DNA of 18,918 nt from SG8-40 sp050050435. Its GTDB lineage: Bacteria; Pseudomonadota; Gammaproteobacteria; Burkholderiales; Eutrophovitaceae. Made by a program: the position numbers and the translations under genes. Positions within the stretch are counted from its first letter, which is position 1, and the number at the start of each line of letters is the position of its first letter. Location: the NCBI GenBank assembly GCA_050050435.1, contig JASFUE010000019.1, positions 1 through 18,918 on the forward strand. The letters are read 5' to 3'. The notes beneath the pieces are model-generated. The model worked only from the letters and a program-made list of their open reading frames with translations. It was not told the origin of the DNA and did no database searches. This document shows, in pieces, positions 6,408 to 13,673 of the stretch.

Positions 6408-7076
6408 TCAGCCGGCGAACAGATAAGCACAGCCACGGCTAACCGCTCCATTGCAGGCAACCGTTCCCGAAGGCAGGACCTTGATTCCGGGTAGCACTGC
6501 TGCCATCCATTCGGCTTTCACTGCCTCGGGGTCCATCTCCGCAGCCTTGGCGACCATTCCACTGAAAAAAGTCAACGCCAGATTACATGCCGCCACCTTG
6601 ACGCCGCTGTCGATGAGCTTTTGCAGTGCGGCGTCCGGGAACGGCAACCCGCCCGGTGTCAGATAGTACGGATTGCGCAGCGCGGGCGCACCGGTATCCG
6701 GGTCCATGATCTCGAACACTTCACCGAGCTTGTACTTCGACCACATCTCATCGCCCAGCACGATGGGAATGGTCTTGTGCCGGATCACCAGCAAGGCACC
6801 GATATCCGTTGCCGGAACGCCATAGGCCTCGGGCCCGGTCATCAGGTATGAGAGGGTGTAGATCAATCCCATGCCGTGGTTCAGGTCGGGCCAATCAGTG
6901 ACCTGCTTGTGTTTTCCGGGGATCGAATCGAGATAACGCGTGAAATCGGTGGTGGGAGCGGTCGCAGCGGCAGCCGTACCCGCCATGGGAAGCATCGCGC
7001 CAAGACCAGCCGTAGTGGTCGCTGCCAATGCCAGAAAATCACGGCGTTGTTTCTTGGTCATTTTGTCGTTTTGCAT
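6408..7076 (-). CDS. Tat-exported DsrE-like (DsrE/DsrF fold) protein
   Basis: A 222-residue protein with a twin-arginine signal: KKQRRDFLALAA (Arg11-Arg12), a hydrophobic stretch and a cleavage region near AGTAAAATA (residues 32-40). The mature part resembles the DsrE/DsrF family: a strand LLVIRHKTIPIVLGDEMWSKYKL, a helix LQKLIDSGVK, then VAACNLAL (Cys164), LPGIKVLPSGTVACNGA (Cys208) and a closing GCAYLF (Cys216). DsrE-fold proteins handle sulfur on cysteines or act in sulfur relay, normally in the cytoplasm. Tat export suggests a folded, perhaps cofactor-bearing form in the periplasm, as also seen for other proteins of this type. The start at 7076 is firm, with AGGAGG five bases before the ATG. 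A CRP-type site and an extended -10 box lie upstream, and the cytochrome and SulP genes follow after a structured spacer. Confidence 0.72.
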   Translation of the reverse strand: MQNDKMTKKQRRDFLALAATTTAGLGAMLPMAGTAAAATAPTTDFTRYLDSIPGKHKQVTDWPDLNHGMGLIYTLSYLMTGPEAYGVPATDIGALLVIRHKTIPIVLGDEMWSKYKLGEVFEIMDPDTGAPALRNPYYLTPGGLPFPDAALQKLIDSGVKVAACNLALTFFSGMVAKAAEMDPEAVKAEWMAAVLPGIKVLPSGTVACNGAVSRGCAYLFAG

Positions 7077-7187
7077 TGTGGCCTCCTGTAGTTTTTCTGA
7101 AAGTATGACCGTATCGAATACGGGTTCAAGCCTCTTGCAGTGCGGGAAGCCCTCCCTGACCTGCCCAATCGCGCACCGTGAATCGAC

Positions 7188-7196
7188 TTTATAGCA
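7188..7196 (-). promoter_or_regulatory. Probable extended -10 promoter of the DsrE-like gene
   Basis: Read on the minus strand, TGCTATAAA is an extended -10 element (TG-n-TATAAA) about 110 bases upstream of the DsrE-like ATG. The hexamer at -35 spacing (TGTGAA or ATGTGA) is far from TTGACA, which is common in promoters needing an activator. This fits the CRP-type site located further upstream. Confidence 0.45.
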
Positions 7197-7248
7197 CTAG
7201 TTGCATCGTTTCACATGTTCCTGTTTACCACAGGCCGCTGCGGCGAAA

Positions 7249-7264
7249 TGTGAACGGTTTCACA
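7249..7264 (-). promoter_or_regulatory. CRP/FNR-superfamily operator, near-consensus TGTGA-N6-TCACA
   Basis: TGTGA at 7249-7253, six bases, then TCACA at 7260-7264 is an exact match to the CRP core consensus, with A/T-rich flanks on both sides (GAAA before, AAAA after). Its centre lies about 75 bases upstream of the start site predicted from the extended -10, close to class I CRP positions. Two more isolated half-sites occur nearby: TCACA at 7211-7215 and again at 7271-7274 (GTCACA). It sits in the gap after the flavoprotein stop, so the likely target is the DsrE-like gene. Confidence 0.6.
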
Positions 7265-7296
7265 AAACGTCACAGCATCACGACATTGCGCAATTC

Positions 7297-8733
7297 TCAA
7301 TTGTCTGCTGCAAGACGCCCGGCTCGCCGCCCGGAAACAAATGCCCAGGCAAGATGATGGCCGTGACCTTTCAGCAACAAACCGCCTTGCCCGGTCGATC
7401 CCGCTGCATATAGGCCGGCAATCGGCTTGTCATCCTTGCCCAGCACGCGGTGCTGCGTGTCCACCGCCAGCCCGCCTTCGTTGTGTACGAATACCGGGCG
7501 CACCGGGCCGAGTGCAACAAAGGGTGGTTGCGCTACACTTGGCATTCCCGAACATGCATGCGCGAGCGCCTCGGCAGGCACGTCCAACTTGCTGGCAAGT
7601 TGTTCAAGTTCGGAAGCCTGACTGAATACATCCGGACGGTTGCGCCGGTAATCGGGAATGTAAGCGTACGCCACTCCCGGCGCCGTCGAGACGAAATGCG
7701 GCCACTTCGAAAACCGGTCGGCAAGATCGCCGCCCATCACAATGTAACCCTGCTTGCCCGGTTGTTCGGCCAGCGCAAAGGCGGGCTGCTCGTTCTCATC
7801 GCAAAAGCGTTCGCCTTGTTGATTGACCAGTATCGCACCCTCGCGAAACAGATCGGGGGACGGCGCCAATGCGGTTGTAACGAAACGCATGATAAACGGA
7901 CGCAGCAACTTCATCGGCAAATACGCCAGCGACCACGCCATCGTCTGTGCCAGCCACGGCCAAGGTGGCAGCCGAAGCAGAATCGAGGGCCGTTCAGGCG
8001 CAATGAAACGAATCTCCGGTCCCAGCGCCAGATCGCCGTTAAGCACACGCGCGCCCAATGCCAGCGCCATTTTTTGCCCGTCACCGGTTGCAGTTTCGTT
8101 CACCGCCGCGACTTTTGCCTCGCGCGTGCCCATATAACGCGCCTTGAGTTCCGGGTCATTGGTGAAATCACCGGCGGCAAGGATAACGGCGCGCATCGCG
8201 CGAAATGTAATCTTGTCCGTCTGCACTGCAACAACGGCGCGCCCGTCGGTAATCAGCTTGCGCGCACAACAGCCGGTGCGAATCTCCACACCGGTCTTGC
8301 GCGCATGGCGCTCGAGATGGTGGATAAACGATCTGGAATTCGGTAGTACATTGTGCATGCGCGGCTGACGATGCGGCGGCTCGGGCATCGGCCCGAAAAA
8401 ACGCACACCGAGCGAGAGCAGCCAGCGAAATGCATCGGGGATTTCGTCGCAGAGTATCCGCCGCAGTTCGTCATTGTCACGACTGGCGATATCCCCGGCG
8501 AACAACGGCATGTCCTGGTAATGATCGTCCGGCGTGTCCTGCACGCCGCTGCGAACCTGGTGCGGACTGCCTGTCGTGGTAATGGAGCCGACCGACCAGG
8601 CCGTGGACCCGCCCAGCTTGTCATTCTTTTCCAGCAGCGCGACTCGCGCACCCGCAGCCCGCGCCTCGATGGCCGCGGCCAGCCCGGAACCGCCGCCACC
8701 GATCACGACAACGTCGAAAATTTCTTCACGCAT
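7297..8733 (-). CDS. FAD-dependent oxidoreductase, fumarate reductase / 3-ketosteroid dehydrogenase family
   Basis: A 478-residue flavoprotein. The N-terminus DVVVIGGGGSGLAAAIEARAAGARVALLEK is a dinucleotide-binding Rossmann motif ending in the ribose-binding Glu. It is followed by LGGSTAWSVGS, the second FAD contact typical of the FRD/KstD group. The C-terminus GLYAAGSTGQGGLLLKGHG closes the FAD site. Members transfer hydride between substrate C-C bonds and FAD (fumarate, steroid or tricarballylate dehydrogenation); the acceptor and substrate here are unknown. No Sec or Tat signal is seen, so it should be cytoplasmic. I chose the ATG at 8733, 19 bases after the upstream flavoprotein stop and with AAGG ahead; an ATG at 8793 would overlap that gene by 41 bases. 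It differs clearly from its neighbour, so the pair is not a recent duplication. Confidence 0.85.
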   Translation of the reverse strand: MREEIFDVVVIGGGGSGLAAAIEARAAGARVALLEKNDKLGGSTAWSVGSITTTGSPHQVRSGVQDTPDDHYQDMPLFAGDIASRDNDELRRILCDEIPDAFRWLLSLGVRFFGPMPEPPHRQPRMHNVLPNSRSFIHHLERHARKTGVEIRTGCCARKLITDGRAVVAVQTDKITFRAMRAVILAAGDFTNDPELKARYMGTREAKVAAVNETATGDGQKMALALGARVLNGDLALGPEIRFIAPERPSILLRLPPWPWLAQTMAWSLAYLPMKLLRPFIMRFVTTALAPSPDLFREGAILVNQQGERFCDENEQPAFALAEQPGKQGYIVMGGDLADRFSKWPHFVSTAPGVAYAYIPDYRRNRPDVFSQASELEQLASKLDVPAEALAHACSGMPSVAQPPFVALGPVRPVFVHNEGGLAVDTQHRVLGKDDKPIAGLYAAGSTGQGGLLLKGHGHHLAWAFVSGRRAGRLAADN

Positions 8734-8752
8734 GCACTTCGCCTTACAACAT

Positions 8753-10243
8753 TCATCCCGCGGTGGCTGCCTGACCGGCGCTGTGACCGGCAATTCGACC
8801 GAACACCGTGCCCGACATTAGCCCCGTGCCGCCCGGGTAGTTGAAGTAAAACAGACCACCGACCAGTTCACCGGCCGCGTACAGCCCGGCAATCGGCATT
8901 CCGTCGGTGTCGATGACCTGTGCGTCGGTACTGATACGCAAGCCGCCAAACGTAAACGTGATTCCGCAAGACACGGCATACGCTTCGAACGGTGGCGTAT
9001 CGATGGTATTGGCCCAGTTGGACTTGGGCACGTCAAGACCATATGTGCAGCGACCGTCTTTGACGTTTGGGTTGAACTCGATTTCAGTGTGCACCGCGGC
9101 GTTGTAATCATCGATCGTTGCCAATGCCCTTTCGGCGTTGACATCATCGAGCCGCGCCACCAGTTCTTCAAGCGTATCGGCCTTGACGCGCGTGACCTGG
9201 CGAATACGGTATTCGTCGCGCAACAAATGCGTGACCTTGGCATCGAATATCTGCCAGGCAAACTGTCCCGGCTGTCGCAGGATCACTGCGCCATATTTTG
9301 CATAGGTGTAATTGCGAAAATCCGCACCTTCATCGACAAAGCGTTCGCCATTGGCGTTGATCATGATGCCGAACGGATAGGAATGCTTCTGAAAGCCGTC
9401 ACCCACCGCGAGGTCACCGAATTCCGGCGCGTTGCGATCCCAGCCCACGGCGTGGCAACCCGACCAGTTACCGCAGGGTGAAGCGCCGGCATCGAGTGCC
9501 ATGCGAATGCCATCCCCGGTGTTGAAACGCGTGCCGCGCACTTTCGCCAGATCCCAGCCCGGGCCGAGATAACGGGTACGCCATTCCGGATTCGATTCGA
9601 AACCGCCTGCCGCCAGCACGACACATTTACTGCGCAGTGCCCGGGTCTTTCCCTGGTAGCGCACATTAACGCCATGCACACCGTCATCATCGCGAATGAG
9701 CGACATCGCCCGCGCTTGGAAAAAAACCGGAATTTCGTTTTTTGCCGCTGCCTTCATATGCGCATCGACCAGCCCGGGGCCACCGCCCCATGCTTCTACT
9801 GTCAGTCCGCCCCAGAACTTGAAGCGGTCGTCAACCTTGAATGCCTGTCGCCCGTAAATCGGCACAAAACGAAATCCCTTGCTGCGCAGCCACATCATCG
9901 AGTCGCGGCTGCGGCGTACCAATAACTCCACCAGATCCGGGTCGGTCCGGTTCTCGGTCACCCGCGCCATGTCATCGAAAAACTGATCCTCGGTGTATGA
10001 GCCGAAGTCGGTGCGCGCGATTTCTTCTTCGGTGAGATCCGGCATCAATTCGCGCAAATCGTCGACGCCGTTATAGGCAACCCGGATTGCGCCGGCGGTA
10101 AACCGGGTGTTTCCCCCGGACTCGTCCTCGGAAGCACGCTCGAGCACGATTACGCTCGCCCCCTGTTCGCGTGCCGCTAGCGCCGCACACATCGCAGCAT
10201 TTCCGGCGCCGACGATGGCGACATCACATTGTTCTGGCAGCAT
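8753..10243 (-). CDS. FAD-dependent tricarballylate dehydrogenase (TcuA)-like flavoprotein
   Basis: A 496-residue cytoplasmic flavoprotein of the fumarate reductase/succinate dehydrogenase family. Visible parts are CDVAIVGAGNAAMCAALAA with VLER (FAD ADP-binding site), SGGNTRFTAGAIRVAY (second FAD contact), VLAAGGFESNP, the internal PFGIMINANGERFVDEG and the C-terminal GLYAAGELVGGLFYFNYPGG with TGLMSG. The last block and the GNTRFTAGAIR stretch resemble TcuA, which oxidises tricarballylate to cis-aconitate, but substrate assignment by family alone is weak. The ATG at 10243 is preceded by GGGGAGAG; an alternative ATG 12 bases upstream lacks such a site. The second flavoprotein gene follows after 19 bases, and the ThDP-enzyme operon diverges 203 bases upstream. 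The tcuB and tcuC genes are absent from the window. Confidence 0.8.
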   Translation of the reverse strand: MLPEQCDVAIVGAGNAAMCAALAAREQGASVIVLERASEDESGGNTRFTAGAIRVAYNGVDDLRELMPDLTEEEIARTDFGSYTEDQFFDDMARVTENRTDPDLVELLVRRSRDSMMWLRSKGFRFVPIYGRQAFKVDDRFKFWGGLTVEAWGGGPGLVDAHMKAAAKNEIPVFFQARAMSLIRDDDGVHGVNVRYQGKTRALRSKCVVLAAGGFESNPEWRTRYLGPGWDLAKVRGTRFNTGDGIRMALDAGASPCGNWSGCHAVGWDRNAPEFGDLAVGDGFQKHSYPFGIMINANGERFVDEGADFRNYTYAKYGAVILRQPGQFAWQIFDAKVTHLLRDEYRIRQVTRVKADTLEELVARLDDVNAERALATIDDYNAAVHTEIEFNPNVKDGRCTYGLDVPKSNWANTIDTPPFEAYAVSCGITFTFGGLRISTDAQVIDTDGMPIAGLYAAGELVGGLFYFNYPGGTGLMSGTVFGRIAGHSAGQAATAG

Positions 10244-10446
10244 TACTCTCCCCATTTACCGGTATCGCCCTGCGCTGCTATGCGGGCCCGGAATTGCGTT
10301 CGCTATAAAATTGGACTAGAAAACAGACTCGCATTATCGCAGGCTGCCCGGATTTGGGCAGCGGGCATGATCGGCACACCGCCACAACAATTGCGACCAA
10401 TCACCGGGACTGTACGCCGACGGGAAATAACGGGAAAGGAATTAGC
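10244..10446. promoter_or_regulatory. Divergent control region between the flavoprotein and ThDP-enzyme operons
   Basis: These 203 bases separate two outward-reading operons and must hold both promoters. An A/T-rich patch around 10303-10325 contains TATAAA, but I find no good -35 on either strand at normal spacing. A 7-bp inverted repeat (10343-10362) and the Shine-Dalgarno AAAGGA before the ATG at 10447 are the other visible elements. No regulator gene is adjacent. Confidence 0.5.
10343..10362. promoter_or_regulatory. 7-bp inverted repeat in the divergent control region (operator candidate)
   Basis: GCTGCCC at 10343-10349 is exactly complementary to GGGCAGC at 10356-10362, with a 6-base spacer. 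Lying between two divergent operons and about 85 bases before the plus-strand start, it could be a shared operator. A G/C stem with no T-tract makes a terminator unlikely. Confidence 0.4.
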
Positions 10447-12225
10447 ATGCCGCGCATGAAAGGCGCAGACCTGATCAGCGATTTTCTGATCGGGGAGGAA
10501 GTACCCTACGTATTCGGAATTTGCGGCCACGGTAACGTCGGCTTGCTCGACGCCCTGTGGGAGCGCCAAGACCGGATAAAACTCATCTCGCCACGCCACG
10601 AACAGACCGCCGGGCACATGGCTGACGCCTACTACCGGATCGCTCACCGACCGGTGGCAACACTGACCTCCTGCGGCCCCGGTTCGTGCAACCTGGTGAT
10701 GGCAACGGCGGCTGCATCGGCAGACTCCTCGGCGTTTTACGCCATTACCGCGAATGTCCCGACTTCACAGTTCAACCGCGGACCATTTCAGGAAAGTCAC
10801 CGAAACCAGGCAGCCGAGTTTCCGGTTGCGTTGCGCCCCTACGTCAAACGCACATTCCAGCCAACGCGGGTAGACATGCTGCCGCTGGCATTGCGCCAGA
10901 GTTTCAACATGATGATGACAGGGCGGCCGGGACCGGTGAATCTCGACGTGCCTTTCAATCTGTTCCAGGAAGAAGACGACGTCGAACTACTGCCCTCGGA
11001 CCGCAAGGCAGGGTTTCCCCGCCCGGGCGCGGCACCGGAGGACGTGCGCAAGGTCGTGGACATGATCGAGGCTGCACAGCGCCCGGTCTTTTATGTCAGT
11101 CACGGTGTCACGCTGGGCGAAGCCGCCCCGGAACTGCTGCGGGTAGCCGAAACGCTCAACATCCCGGTGATCACCTCGCCCAATGCCATTGGAACACTGC
11201 CCACATCGCATCGCCTCGCCCTGGGATTCATTGGACGCAATGGAACGTTTCACGCCAACCAGGCAGGGCGCCATTGCGACTTGCTGATTGCGGTCGGCGC
11301 GCGCTTTGACGATCGTTCATCCTCGTCATGGATTCCCGGCTATTCCTGGAATATCCCCCCGACCCGGCTGGTGCATGTGGACATAGACCCGAACGAAATC
11401 GGCCGCAATTATCCGGTCGCGCTGGGCATTGTCGCCGATGCCAAGGTGTTCCTCGGACAACTCGGTGACGAATCACTCAAGCGCAAACTCAAGAACGACC
11501 GGTTCGGGCCGTGGCTGGAAGCAATCGACGGCTGGCGCAACGAGTGGGACGCGTTTACCAGCCCGAACTTTACTGCCAGTGGCTCGCCGCTGCGCCCCGA
11601 ACGCGTCGTCAAGGAAGTGCGCGCCGCACTACCCCAGGACGCGATCATTTCGCTCGACAGTGGCGTACACCACAACTGGTTCATGCAATTCTGGGAAGCG
11701 CAACAACCGCAGTCGATGCTCAACTCATGGGGATTCTCCGCCATGGGCTTCGGTGTCAGCGGTATCCTCGGAGCCAAACTCGCCGCACCGCAGCGCGCGT
11801 GCATGTCCATTTGCGGCGATGGTGGGTTCACCATGACACCGCATGTTCTGGCAACTGCGGTCGAATACGACATCCCGGCCGTGTGGCTGGTATGGAACAA
11901 CTTTTCGTGGGCGGCGATTCGCGACATTCAGTACGGTTTGTTCGAAGGGCGTGAGATCGGAACAGGCTTTTACGCAGGACCGAACCGGGAACCGTACAAC
12001 CCGGATTTTGCGGCGATGGCCCGCAGCTACGGCGTGGAAGGCATCTCGGTGAAACACAGCGACCAGCTTGGTGATGCGCTGCGCCACGCCGTGGGGCTCG
12101 GCAAGCCCTGCCTGCTCGACGTGCACGTCGATGACAAGGTCAAGCCGCCCAGCACCGGCACCTGGCAACTGCCACCGATCCCTTATACGGAACCGGCATT
12201 CGGCAAGCCGGTCGTGACCCTGTGA
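10447..12225 (+). CDS. Thiamine-diphosphate-dependent enzyme, acetolactate synthase large subunit-like
   Basis: A 592-residue ThDP enzyme of the acetohydroxyacid synthase/pyruvate oxidase fold. The N-terminal PYR domain carries the cofactor-activating Glu52 in SPRHEQTAGHMADAY and the loop CGPGSCN. The middle domain shows VGARFDDR and HVDIDPNEIG as in AHAS. The C-terminal PP domain has GDGGF at 457-461 and Asn484-Asn485, the metal-diphosphate motif at normal spacing. Such enzymes decarboxylate a 2-oxo acid and release, ligate or oxidise the activated aldehyde. No regulatory small subunit is nearby and the setting is not isoleucine/valine biosynthesis, so a catabolic decarboxylase or lyase is more likely than AHAS itself. 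The ATG at 10447 has AAAGGA upstream; an in-frame start at 10354 would add 31 residues without homology character. The next gene overlaps by four bases. Confidence 0.85.
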   Translation: MPRMKGADLISDFLIGEEVPYVFGICGHGNVGLLDALWERQDRIKLISPRHEQTAGHMADAYYRIAHRPVATLTSCGPGSCNLVMATAAASADSSAFYAITANVPTSQFNRGPFQESHRNQAAEFPVALRPYVKRTFQPTRVDMLPLALRQSFNMMMTGRPGPVNLDVPFNLFQEEDDVELLPSDRKAGFPRPGAAPEDVRKVVDMIEAAQRPVFYVSHGVTLGEAAPELLRVAETLNIPVITSPNAIGTLPTSHRLALGFIGRNGTFHANQAGRHCDLLIAVGARFDDRSSSSWIPGYSWNIPPTRLVHVDIDPNEIGRNYPVALGIVADAKVFLGQLGDESLKRKLKNDRFGPWLEAIDGWRNEWDAFTSPNFTASGSPLRPERVVKEVRAALPQDAIISLDSGVHHNWFMQFWEAQQPQSMLNSWGFSAMGFGVSGILGAKLAAPQRACMSICGDGGFTMTPHVLATAVEYDIPAVWLVWNNFSWAAIRDIQYGLFEGREIGTGFYAGPNREPYNPDFAAMARSYGVEGISVKHSDQLGDALRHAVGLGKPCLLDVHVDDKVKPPSTGTWQLPPIPYTEPAFGKPVVTL

Positions 12226-13658
12226 GCGCACCGGCACAAGCTCCGGTCGTAGCCCGGGCCTTGATCGGTGGGCAGTGGCGCGAACCGAAGCAGACAATGG
12301 AAATCATCGATCCGTACCGTGGCAAGCTTGTCGGCACCATGCCGCACTGCATCGATGCCGATCTCGATGACGCGCTCAATGCTGCGGTCGACGCGCGCGA
12401 TGCCGCGGCCATGCCCGGTTATGAGCGCGCCGCACTGCTCAAGAAGATCGCACAACTCATCGAGCGCGATGCCAACTCATTGGCAAATCTGATGGCGCGT
12501 GAAACGGGCAAGGCGATCAAGGATGCCGAAGCTGAAATCCGGCGCTCGATGGAAACGTTCGCGCTCGCCGGTGAAGAAGCCATTCGCATCGAAGGCCGCC
12601 ACATTCCACTCGATGGCAGCGCCATGGGCGCCGGCAAGATGGCATTCCTGATACGCTTCCCCGTCGGCGTAGTGGCTGCGATCACGCCTTTCAATGCACC
12701 GTTCAATTTAGCTGCGCACAAAATCGCACCGGCAATCGCCGCGGGCAACACGCTGGTCCTCAAACCTCCGCCGCAAGCACCATTGATCGTTCATAAACTG
12801 GTCGAGCTCGTGCATCTCGCTGGCTTGCCGGACGGGATGGTCAACACGGTATACGGTGACGCCGACATCGGTGCCGCCCTGGTAGCGGATCCGCGTGTGG
12901 AATTCATCACCTTTACCGGTTCGAGCCGCGCCGGCGCCGCCATCAAGGCGGCCAGCGGGTTACGCCGCGTTGCCCTCGAGCTGGGCGGCAACGGATCGAC
13001 CATCGTGTGCGAGGATGCCGATGTCGATGCTGCCGCGTCAGTCTGCGCGCGCAACTCGATGCGCCTGGCTGGGCAAAGCTGCATTTCCGTGCAAAGCGTC
13101 TATGTCATGCGCGGTGTTTACGAACGCTTCGTCGCGCAGATCGAAAAAGAAGTCGGCAAACTCAAACTTGGTGACCCGCTGGAGGCCGCAACGGACGTTG
13201 GCACCTTGATCGATGAACACGCCGCCAGACGCGTTGAGGATTGGGTCAATCAAGCCATAGCTGACGGCGCGCGGGCGCGCACGGGCGGCAACCGCCACGG
13301 CGCAGCGTTCGAACCAACGGTCATGACCGGCGTCAAGCCAACGATGAAAGTTGTCTGCGAAGAAGTTTTCGGACCGGTCGTCAACGTCATCGCCATTGAC
13401 TCGCTGGATGAGGCGATCGATGCCATCAACGCCAGCCCGTACGGATTGCAATCGGGAATCTTTACCCGGTCGAACGAAATCACGTTCGAGGCAATTCGCC
13501 GCATGCGCGTCGGCGGGCTGATTATCAACGGCACATCGACATGGCGTACCGACCAGCTCGCTTATGGCGGTGTCAAGAGCAGCGGTATCGGGCGCGAAGG
13601 CCCGCGCTACGCGATCGAGGAGATGACGGAGCAGCGCCTGATCGTGTTCAACCTTTGA
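12222..13658 (+). CDS. NAD(P)-dependent aldehyde dehydrogenase
   Basis: A 478-residue aldehyde dehydrogenase of standard length that oxidises an aldehyde to the acid with NAD(P)+ in the cytoplasm. Catalytic residues are present: Asn158 in TPFNAPFN, Lys181 in LVLKPPP, the FTGSS cofactor loop at 231-235, Glu253 in LELGGN and the nucleophile Cys287 in GQSCIS. The EEVFGPV and GRE-like GIGREGP blocks of the C-terminal half are intact. The substrate is not readable. The start is GTG at 12222, overlapping the TGA of the ThDP-enzyme gene (GTGA), so synthesis of the two is probably coupled and the aldehyde made by the first enzyme is the natural candidate substrate. Related enzymes act on lactaldehyde, succinate semialdehyde or glyceraldehyde 3-phosphate. 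Confidence 0.93.
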   Translation: MSAPAQAPVVARALIGGQWREPKQTMEIIDPYRGKLVGTMPHCIDADLDDALNAAVDARDAAAMPGYERAALLKKIAQLIERDANSLANLMARETGKAIKDAEAEIRRSMETFALAGEEAIRIEGRHIPLDGSAMGAGKMAFLIRFPVGVVAAITPFNAPFNLAAHKIAPAIAAGNTLVLKPPPQAPLIVHKLVELVHLAGLPDGMVNTVYGDADIGAALVADPRVEFITFTGSSRAGAAIKAASGLRRVALELGGNGSTIVCEDADVDAAASVCARNSMRLAGQSCISVQSVYVMRGVYERFVAQIEKEVGKLKLGDPLEAATDVGTLIDEHAARRVEDWVNQAIADGARARTGGNRHGAAFEPTVMTGVKPTMKVVCEEVFGPVVNVIAIDSLDEAIDAINASPYGLQSGIFTRSNEITFEAIRRMRVGGLIINGTSTWRTDQLAYGGVKSSGIGREGPRYAIEEMTEQRLIVFNL

Positions 13659-13673
13659 GCGGGAGTAGTTCGA

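Noticed and set aside
7450..8346. A 298-codon plus-strand open frame opposite the first flavoprotein
   Set aside because: It is a shadow frame of a flavoprotein with intact FAD motifs, and its product is Arg/His-rich without domains.
10304..10309. TATAAA as the -10 box of the plus-strand operon
   Set aside because: No acceptable -35 hexamer occurs at 16-18 bases on either strand and there is no extended TG, so it is left as part of the undefined control region.
10354..10446. Longer ThDP enzyme starting at 10354
   Set aside because: The added 31 residues are unlike the family N-terminus, and the ATG at 10447 has its own ribosome site and begins directly at the PYR domain.
10447..12225. Sulfoacetaldehyde acetyltransferase (Xsc), which would have linked the ThDP enzyme to the sulfur module
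   Set aside because: The middle domain reads like acetolactate synthase (ARFDDR, HVDIDPNEIG), and no pta or sulfonate gene is nearby.
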